Shown here: one piece after another, positions 7,301-11,595 of the stretch | Layout: each line of letters begins with the position of its first letter | How positions within the stretch are numbered: position 1 is the stretch's first letter | Assembly: GCA_964639275.1 (NCBI GenBank) | Contig: CAZXCQ010000199.1 | Span: 1 to 11,595, forward strand | Length of the DNA: 11,595 bases | DNA from: CAZXCQ01 sp964639275 | Lineage (GTDB): Bacteria; Desulfobacterota; DSM-4660; Desulfatiglandales; Desulfatiglandaceae | Direction: 5' to 3' | The notes under the pieces: model-generated | What the model was told of the DNA's origin: nothing | What the model saw: the letters and a program-made list of their open reading frames with translations, nothing else | Databases searched by the model: none | Made by a program: the position numbers and the translations under genes

Positions 7301-7500
7301 TCGATGGGCTGGGTAACGGTTCGCTCAACCACATCAGCGCTGGCACCGGTGTAGGTGGTGGTGACCTGAACCGTGGGTGGGGAAATATCCGGAAACTGGG
7401 CCACTGGAAGCGCGGGAATACAGACAGCGCCTGCAATCACAATAACGATAGCGATGACACCCGAAAAGATGGGGCGTTTTATAAAGAAGTTGACGAACAT
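4327..7500 (-). CDS. RND efflux permease, AcrB/MexB-type (HAE-1)
   Basis: A 1057-residue inner-membrane proton antiporter, the energised part of a tripartite exporter. It opens FFIKRPIFSGVIAIVI, the typical first membrane helix, and shows the standard two-fold layout of helix, large periplasmic loop and helix bundle. The proton-relay residues are present: D409 and D410 in GLVVDDAIVVVEN, K936 in GLASKNAILIVEFAK, and R967 and T974 in the RLRPILMT segment, equivalent to AcrB D407, D408, K940, R971 and T978. The DD/K pattern and FAFILGVMPLV place it with hydrophobic or amphiphilic drug exporters rather than metal (CusA) pumps. The ATG at 7500 is chosen because the family N-terminus begins there; the open frame further upstream only overlaps the adaptor gene. 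It is last in the operon, 49 bases after the adaptor stop, with a weak GGAAG ribosome site. The substrate is unknown. A run of nine G lies inside the frame (complement of 5441-5449). Confidence 0.95.
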   Translation of the reverse strand: MFVNFFIKRPIFSGVIAIVIVIAGAVCIPALPVAQFPDISPPTVQVTTTYTGASADVVERTVTQPIEEQVNGVEGMTYMTSTSSNDGTMNITVTFDVGYDLKIAAVDVQNRVAIALPQVPEDVRRYGVTTKKQSTNLLVVVNLISTDKQIDSLFLSNYANINLVDALKRIPGVGDVNIFGERKYSMRAWLDPDKLTGLGLTCNDVVNAIREQNLQVASGQIGQPPSPPGQSFTYTITTLGRLSTVKQFEDIIVRTRPDGSVVRLKDVARVELGAENYNSYAALDKKPTTAIAIYQLPGANALDAVDQVRAAMKELSKRFPKGIEYTIVYDTTLFVEESIKEVLITLLEAIFLVFMVVYIFLQDWRSTLIPALTIPVSLVGTFAVMMALGFSINTLTLFGLVLAIGLVVDDAIVVVENVSRIIEEEGKGTVAATMEGMKEVVGPVIATTLVLMAVFVPVAFMPGTTGQLYKQFALTIAISVGISSINALTLSPALCAVLLRPGKGHGWFFRKFNRGFDWSTRRYVGVIKGLIKLRYLIIAAFLVLLGVTYYMFQLVPTGFIPDEDQGYFFVLMQGPEGASLQRTERVADKIEDILLSTPGVSDILTIGGYDIVNSVSVSNAATAIAILKPWSQRKTPELSLDGIMAQVRRKTQAVAGAIVVSFNPPPIQGLSQTGGFEFELQDLQGGGLDELSNVAQKMIQEARNYPELLPLSTSFAVNFPRYYIDLDRTKAKTLGIAISDIFDALQTYLGALYVNDFNKFGRIYRVFAQAEKDFRSARFDISRLYVRSNKDELVPLSALVKVKEVRGAQTIKHYNVYRAASILGVNAPGYSSGQALGAMARLADKTLPEGYAYEWTGVAFQEIKAGGQAPIIFGLALAFVFLFLAAQYESWILPMVIMFAVPLAILGALVAESWRGLNNDVYCQIGLVMLIGLASKNAILIVEFAKTKREEEGTSIVEAALEAARLRLRPILMTAFAFILGVMPLVVAKGAGAASRHALGTAVFGGMIAATFLSLLLVPVLYVVMEKLRRQRPKTEEAREVPGGKGESHAPDEAPTG

Positions 7501-7549
7501 AGGTAAATGGCTTCCGGGATTGGCACTATTTTCTTTTTTCTTTTGAGAT

Positions 7550-8797
7550 CTATTGAGCCCCTGCGGCCTGTTTGGGTATCTTTTTTGAAATCTTCTCCGG
7601 TGTCTCTTGATCCGGGGCTTCGGTTTTCTTCTCCGCGGTCTTCTCCGCCTCTGTCCCTGCCTCTTTTGACGAGGCAAGCTTGGTTCTTACCACCATGTCG
7701 GGCCGGACCAGTTGGATGCCCTCGACGATGACCTTTTCCCCTGCCTTTAAACCCTCCAGGACAATCTTTTGTCCCTTGTATGTATAAGGGGTCTTTACCC
7801 GTCGAAGATGCACCCTGTTATCCGTTCCCACCACATACACATAGGAGCCCCCCTGATCCTCGGCCACGGCCTCTTCAGGAATAAGGGGGGTATCGGGAAA
7901 ATCGGCCAGGAAGAGACGCACCTGCACATACACCCCGGGCAACAGGGTCTTCTCAGGGTTGGGGACCACTGCACGCATGGCCACCGTGTTGGCCTTTGGA
8001 TCAACCACGTTGTCGATAAAGTCCACCCTTCCCTGGTGGGGGTGAACGCTCCCGTCAGAGAGTACCACATCCACCGGCTGGGCCTTTTCCTGCCGGTATT
8101 TGAGGATGACCCGCAGATCCTCGTCGCTGGGGCTGAAATAGACATAGATGGGGTCCAGCTGAACAATGGTTGCCAGCTTGGTATCCTCGCCCGCCCCAAC
8201 CAGATTTCCCACGTTTACAAAGGTCCGTCCGATCCTCCCGTTTATCGGGGAGTACATGGTGCAGTAGCTCAGATTGATTTTGGCCTGTTCCAGCTGGGCC
8301 TTGTCGGCCTCCACGGCAGCGGCCGCTTCCTTTGCCCTGGTGTTATATTCATCAAATTTTTCGCGGGTCACGAAATCCTGTTCCACAAGCGGCTCATAGC
8401 GTTTTACCTGTTCCTCTGCAAAGGCCAAGGACGCCTTGTCTTTGGCAAGCTGCGCCGTAATCCTTGCCACTTCGGCCTGGTAAGGCTCTCGTTCGATAAC
8501 ATATACCAGCTTGCCTTTTTTTACGTCGGCGCCTTCCCGATAGAGCCGTTTCATAAGAAACCCTTCCACCCTCGCCCGGATGTCCACCGTCTTTATAGCG
8601 GAAACGGTGCCCACGTAGTTGATGTGGACCGGCACCGTCTTTAGCACAACCGGTGCCACGGTGACCAGAGGGGGCTGGGGCGGTGGGCCGACCTGCTCTT
8701 TTTTTTTGCACCCTCCGGCCAAGAGAATAAGGGGGATGCAGACCAGCACGGCGGCCCTTGTCCATTTAGAGAACCGCCATCTCTCATCTTTTTTCAT
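7550..8797 (-). CDS. RND membrane-fusion (adaptor) lipoprotein, AcrA/MexA type
   Basis: A 415-residue periplasmic adaptor that links the RND permease to the outer-membrane channel. A lipoprotein signal ends LLAGGC with Cys30. Then come the barrel-sandwich half VDIRARVEGFLMKRLYREGADV with KGKLVYVIEREPY, an alpha-hairpin rich in Ala, Glu and Lys (roughly 95-165), and the second half YSPINGRIGRTFVNVGNLV. The beta-barrel includes LLPGVYVQVRLFL, and the membrane-proximal domain follows. The C-terminal 45 or so residues are Lys/Glu-rich and probably disordered. The ATG at 8797 is preferred over an upstream TTG at 8818, with GGGGAGA about ten bases before it. It overlaps the end of the channel gene by 14 bases, suggesting coupled translation. 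The codons just after Cys30 form a run of nine A (complement of 8699-8707). Confidence 0.93.
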   Translation of the reverse strand: MKKDERWRFSKWTRAAVLVCIPLILLAGGCKKKEQVGPPPQPPLVTVAPVVLKTVPVHINYVGTVSAIKTVDIRARVEGFLMKRLYREGADVKKGKLVYVIEREPYQAEVARITAQLAKDKASLAFAEEQVKRYEPLVEQDFVTREKFDEYNTRAKEAAAAVEADKAQLEQAKINLSYCTMYSPINGRIGRTFVNVGNLVGAGEDTKLATIVQLDPIYVYFSPSDEDLRVILKYRQEKAQPVDVVLSDGSVHPHQGRVDFIDNVVDPKANTVAMRAVVPNPEKTLLPGVYVQVRLFLADFPDTPLIPEEAVAEDQGGSYVYVVGTDNRVHLRRVKTPYTYKGQKIVLEGLKAGEKVIVEGIQLVRPDMVVRTKLASSKEAGTEAEKTAEKKTEAPDQETPEKISKKIPKQAAGAQ

Positions 8798-10391
8798 TTT
8801 GGGTGTTCTCCCCTTCAACGGTCGATCCTGGATCCCGGCCGGAGGTGGTCGGGGGAAGCTCGGCCCCTACGGCATGCAGGAGTTCTGCGTAGGAGGTATA
8901 GAGACTTGTCCTGGCCTTGACCTTCTGGGCCCTTGCCTTGGCCAACGTGGTTTGCGCATTTAGCAGCTCCACAATATCTGCCGCCCCTGCCTTGTAACGC
9001 GCCAGTGAGACCTCGTATGATTGCTTGGCGCTTGTCAGAAGACTCTCGCTCGTCTCCAGTTGCTGGCCTGCGGTTTGGAAGTTGTAATAGGCATCCCACA
9101 CATCTGCAATGACCGTCTCCCCTTTTTGCTTGAGGGCAGCACGGGCCGCCTCAAGGTTTGCACGGGCCTTGCGGACCGCGTTGCGCAGGGCCATTCCTTC
9201 AAAAATTGGGATCTGGAGCTGAAGCCCACCATAATAATTGCTCTGGTTACTGTCTATTTTTAACCCTTCCATCCTGCCGTCTACGCCTGTCCACCCCACA
9301 CTGCCACCTGCCATAAGTTTTGGTAATAGCGCCGCTTCGGCCTCTTTTAGTCCGGCCTCACTCTGCTTTACGGCGGCCCTGGCCGCGGTGAGTTCCGGAC
9401 GGTCGTGCTGTGCCATCTCAATCAGGTTCTTTATGTTCTTGTCGATCCGGTCCAGGGGCACCTCGTCGGGTTCTTCTGCCACGTCAAATGAGATGCTGGC
9501 AGGCCACCCGACCGCCGTGGCAAGCCTTCCGCGACCGATTTCAACCGCGCCCCGATCAGACACCAGGTTAAAGCGAACCCCTTCCATGTTCGCCTTGGCC
9601 TGTAGGACATCGGCAATGGTACTCACGCCCGCCCGCCGTCTCTGTCTTGTGGCGCGGAGGCTTGTCTCGGCCTCTTCAAGGTTTATCTCATCAGCCCGCA
9701 CAAGGGCCTTGTTGCCAAGATATGCGTAATAGGCCTGAGGGACGTTTCGAAGGACATCCTGGATGGCCTGGCTGTGGTTCCAGTTGGCGGCAATGAGTGC
9801 CTGACGGGCCCCTTCCACCCTGGCCTCGCGCCCCCCAAAGTCCAAGAGGAGGTAGCTCAGGCTGAGGCCTACCTCACCATAGATGCCCCGGAAGGCACTC
9901 AACCCGGAGGTCTGAGGCAGTTTTCCGCCATACCCCCCGGCTTCCCCGCTGACGGTTGGATAGTATTCACCGCGGGATGCGGCCCACCCGGCTGCGGCTG
10001 CTCGGGCCTCTTCCCAGGCCTGCCGGGTAGACGGATTGATACGGAGCGCTATATCGACCAGCTGTGTCAGGGTGAGTTTGCGGGCTGAGGATTGAATCTC
10101 GGGTGGCATCCCCGGGAGCTTTTCAGAAGGCAAGGCCTCGGGCCGGGCATCCGGTGTGGGCTTCCACGCCTTCCCCGGTGCCGGGGGGGCAAATTTCATC
10201 GGGGTCCATTCGGGCAGGGTCTGTTTGCACCCCCCTGACATGCCAAGGAGGGCCAGGGCCAGAAAAAGCCCCCACACCCGGGGCCAATTGCCTTGCCGGT
10301 GGTCCTTTTTTCGCGCTCCGCCATGTCGGACAATGAGCGTGAATGTCTTGAATTGGCCTTTTTTGTGTCCTATCAAGACCTGGATCCCCAT
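8784..10391 (-). CDS. Outer-membrane efflux channel, NodT/TolC-like lipoprotein
   Basis: A protein of up to 535 residues with two outer-membrane-efflux (OEP) repeats, the trimeric channel of the tripartite pump. The signal is WGLFLALALLGMSGGC with Cys55. After a Pro-rich linker comes LTLTQLVDIALRINPSTRQAWEEARAAAAG, typical of the first repeat. Later LARYKAGAADIVELLNAQTTLAKA is the hallmark of the second, and the parallel motif RRRAGVSTIADVLQAKANME ends the first. Long Ala-rich helices fit the periplasmic tunnel. The start is uncertain: from ATG 10391 there are about 40 residues before the hydrophobic core, longer than usual, and GGGGAG sits only one or two bases from the ATG. A TTG five codons in (10376) is an alternative. 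It is the first gene of the operon, before adaptor and permease, an order opposite to mexAB-oprM. Confidence 0.9.
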   Translation of the reverse strand: MGIQVLIGHKKGQFKTFTLIVRHGGARKKDHRQGNWPRVWGLFLALALLGMSGGCKQTLPEWTPMKFAPPAPGKAWKPTPDARPEALPSEKLPGMPPEIQSSARKLTLTQLVDIALRINPSTRQAWEEARAAAAGWAASRGEYYPTVSGEAGGYGGKLPQTSGLSAFRGIYGEVGLSLSYLLLDFGGREARVEGARQALIAANWNHSQAIQDVLRNVPQAYYAYLGNKALVRADEINLEEAETSLRATRQRRRAGVSTIADVLQAKANMEGVRFNLVSDRGAVEIGRGRLATAVGWPASISFDVAEEPDEVPLDRIDKNIKNLIEMAQHDRPELTAARAAVKQSEAGLKEAEAALLPKLMAGGSVGWTGVDGRMEGLKIDSNQSNYYGGLQLQIPIFEGMALRNAVRKARANLEAARAALKQKGETVIADVWDAYYNFQTAGQQLETSESLLTSAKQSYEVSLARYKAGAADIVELLNAQTTLAKARAQKVKARTSLYTSYAELLHAVGAELPPTTSGRDPGSTVEGENTQNEKR

Positions 10392-10484
10392 CTCCCCTTT
10401 CGGCCTCTGTTTGTTCCCCCGGGTTTGGATCCCTCTCCCCGGAAATTGAGATGCTGCGATGTGTTTTTGAGAACAGAATGGATT

Positions 10485-10496
10485 TTAGAGCTCTAA
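10485..10496. promoter_or_regulatory. 12-bp perfect palindrome overlapping the candidate efflux promoter
   Basis: TTAGAGCTCTAA is a perfect dyad of 12 bases. It overlaps the candidate -10 hexamer of the efflux operon promoter, where a repressor would block transcription. Local repressors of RND pumps are often TetR- or MarR-type and encoded nearby, but no regulator gene is in this window. A 12-base palindrome can occur by chance, so this is tentative. Confidence 0.35.
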
Positions 10497-10521
10497 TATG
10501 ACAAAATGCATGAATAATCAA
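10493..10521 (-). promoter_or_regulatory. Candidate promoter of the efflux operon
   Basis: On the minus strand TTGATT (10521-10516) and TATTAG (10498-10493) are separated by 17 bases, each a 4-of-6 match to consensus, in the most AT-rich part of the divergent region. The leader to the first start at 10391 would be about 95 bases. The match is moderate and no better candidate stood out. Confidence 0.35.
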
Positions 10522-10655
10522 TAAGAAAAGGAAACTCGACAGGATTGTGCAAGGTCTGGAAATCTCAAGATCACTTTGCGCCCCGCAGGAGTCTACGGAA
10601 TTTGGAGTGACCGCGTGGCATTTTCTCTGGTTCAAAAAGGGCTCGCCCAAAATAG

Positions 10656-10684
10656 ATGACATAAGAAAATGATCGGATTATAGT
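10656..10684 (+). promoter_or_regulatory. Promoter of the PxpA gene
   Basis: ATGACA (10656-10661), 17 bases, then TATAGT (10679-10684): both hexamers match the sigma70 consensus at 5 of 6 positions with ideal spacing. The transcript would start near 10691, about 60 bases before the ATG at 10752. Between them is an inverted repeat, TTGAT (10703-10707) with ATCAA (10714-10718), which overlaps a TTGATCAA palindrome and might be an operator. The region from 10522 to 10655 shows nothing else I can name. Confidence 0.6.
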
Positions 10685-10739
10685 GGGACCCAACTCCCTG
10701 TTTTGATCAAATTATCAAGACGGGGTGTCTAGACCATTC

Positions 10740-10746
10740 AGGAGGT
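10740..10746 (+). promoter_or_regulatory. Strong ribosome binding site of the PxpA gene
   Basis: AGGAGGT lies five bases before the ATG at 10752, a near-perfect Shine-Dalgarno sequence that fixes the start. Confidence 0.9.
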
Positions 10747-10751
10747 AGAAA

Positions 10752-11537
10752 ATGACCCGGCGAAAAAAGATCGATCTTAACTCTGACGTGGGGGAAAGCT
10801 TTGGGATCTTCAAACTCGGCCTCGACGAAGAGGTGATCCCCCTTATCAGTTCGGCCAACATCGCATGCGGGTTTCACGCGGGTGATCCCGCGGTGATGAA
10901 GCGGACCATCTCACGCGCCAAGGAAAACGGTGTGGGTGCAGGTGCCCATCCCGGTTTTCCCGACCTGATCGGGTTTGGCAGAAGAAATATGGATGCCACG
11001 CTGGAAGAGATTAAGGACTATGTGACCTACCAGATCGGTGCCCTCCAGGCCTTTGCCTCTGCGCAGGGGGTAAGACTCCAGCACGTAAAACCACACGGTG
11101 CGCTCTACAATATGGCCGTCCGCAACGTGGATGTATGGGATGCGGTGGCAGAGGTCCTTGCCGATCTTGACAGGGATCTTATCCTCGTGGCACTGGCCGG
11201 CCCAAACAAGAGCGAACTTGAGTCGATCGCCACCCGCCATTCCATCCGGATCGCCTTTGAGTTTTTTGCCGACCGGGCCTATAATCCGGATGGCTCACTT
11301 GTATCGCGCCGGGAGAAAGGGGCGGTACTACACGATCACAAAGAGGTGGCCGAAAGGGTCATCAAAATGGTCGTAGACGGTCTGGTGGAGGCCAGAGATG
11401 GCAGCGAGATTGGGCTTGAAGCCGACACCATTTGCGTGCATGGGGATAACCCCCAGGCAGTGGCCCTTGTAAAGGGTATCAGGGATTCTCTCCTCGAATC
11501 AGGGATTGAGGTCGTTCCTATGGGCAAGTCGCTCTAA
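10752..11537 (+). CDS. pxpA: 5-oxoprolinase (ATP-hydrolysing) subunit A, LamB/YcsF family
   Basis: A 261-residue cytoplasmic protein, slightly longer than E. coli PxpA (about 244 residues). With PxpB and PxpC it opens the ring of 5-oxoproline (pyroglutamate) to glutamate at the cost of ATP. Family motifs in order: KIDLNSDVGES (6-16), SSANIACGFHAGDP (33-46), GAHPGFPDL (64-72), GFGRR (74-78), YQIGAL (93-98), VKPHGALYN (112-120), FEFFADRAY (169-177), SRREKGAVLHD (185-195) and CVHGDNP (228-234). The conserved His and Asp residues expected of the family are there, so the gene looks intact. It is divergent from the efflux operon. In many bacteria pxpB and pxpC follow directly; here the 58 bases after the stop are a repeat array and no partner begins before the window ends. 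The N-terminus carries a short basic extension (MTRRKK). Confidence 0.94.
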   Translation: MTRRKKIDLNSDVGESFGIFKLGLDEEVIPLISSANIACGFHAGDPAVMKRTISRAKENGVGAGAHPGFPDLIGFGRRNMDATLEEIKDYVTYQIGALQAFASAQGVRLQHVKPHGALYNMAVRNVDVWDAVAEVLADLDRDLILVALAGPNKSELESIATRHSIRIAFEFFADRAYNPDGSLVSRREKGAVLHDHKEVAERVIKMVVDGLVEARDGSEIGLEADTICVHGDNPQAVALVKGIRDSLLESGIEVVPMGKSL

Positions 11538-11547
11538 CCAGGTAACC

Positions 11548-11595
11548 GTTCACAGGTTCAGGGTTCACCGTTCAGGGTTAGGGACAAGGACAAAA
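11548..11595 (+). repeat. GTTCAGG array at the right edge, cut by the window end
   Basis: Units of seven to eight bases (GTTCACAG, GTTCAGG, GTTCACC, GTTCAGG, GTTAGGG) run from just after the PxpA stop into ACAAGGACAAAA. The core TTCAGGGTTAGGGACAAGG (11571-11589) differs at one position from the minus-strand core at 4225-4248. It probably continues beyond the window. Confidence 0.7.

Noticed and set aside
7501..7677. Upstream extension of the permease by 59 residues (very Arg/Lys/Pro-rich)
   Set aside because: It is the adaptor's 3' end read in another frame; the family N-terminus begins exactly at the ATG at 7500.
7769..8644. Plus-strand open frame of 291 codons over the adaptor gene
   Set aside because: Antisense to a well-supported membrane-fusion protein; no ribosome site and a His/Gly-rich shadow composition.
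1..11595. tRNA, rRNA or known riboswitch
   Set aside because: I looked for tRNA-like arms, conserved rRNA segments and cobalamin-type riboswitch motifs near the QueG-like gene and found nothing I could support by eye; a tRNAscan/Infernal run would settle it.

Overview
The window reads as a chromosomal segment of a moderately GC-rich anaerobic Gram-negative bacterium. Outer-membrane export genes and lipoproteins show the Gram-negative envelope. A corrinoid/Fe-S reductase relative and an oxygen-sensitive 4-hydroxybutyryl-CoA dehydratase point to anaerobic life. The gene mix, together with the style of G/T-rich degenerate intergenic repeats, suggests Desulfobacterota (former Deltaproteobacteria), but this is inference; no rRNA or other phylogenetic marker is present.

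Layout, left to right. 1-323: non-coding, with a hairpin-bearing repeat. 324-1442 (-): QueG/COG1600-type double [4Fe-4S] reductase relative with a C-terminal HEAT tail. 1443-1918: long intergenic region with a consensus-like promoter, a degenerate GTTCAGG array, a tandem hairpin repeat and an oppositely oriented array. 1919-3391 (+): 4-hydroxybutyryl-CoA dehydratase (AbfD type) with all the cluster ligands visible. 3392-3537: convergent gap with a nested hairpin. 3538-4014 (-): small orphan lipoprotein. 4015-4326: intergenic, with a roughly 200-bp segment bracketed by an exact 16-bp direct repeat and inverted arrays. 4327-10391 (-): three-gene tripartite efflux operon transcribed outer-membrane factor -> membrane-fusion lipoprotein -> RND permease. 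10392-10751: divergent promoter region. 10752-11537 (+): PxpA (5-oxoprolinase subunit A, LamB/YcsF family). 11538-11595: another repeat array, cut by the window end.

How the genes work together. Only the efflux trio forms an obvious functional unit: the inner-membrane RND proton antiporter, the periplasmic lipoprotein adaptor and the TolC/NodT-like channel would make one drug or solute exporter. The dehydratase, the QueG-like reductase, the lipoprotein and PxpA are single-gene units with no partner genes visible here; pxpB/pxpC and CoA-transferase/dehydrogenase partners, if present, lie outside.

I see no clear new multi-gene system. The least ordinary features are the modular intergenic repeats (a conserved CACC-N4-GGTG hairpin followed by GTCC-GAA-GGAC, plus GTTCAGG arrays in five places), two 9-nt homopolymer tracts inside the efflux operon, and a QueG relative with altered Fe-S ligand spacing.
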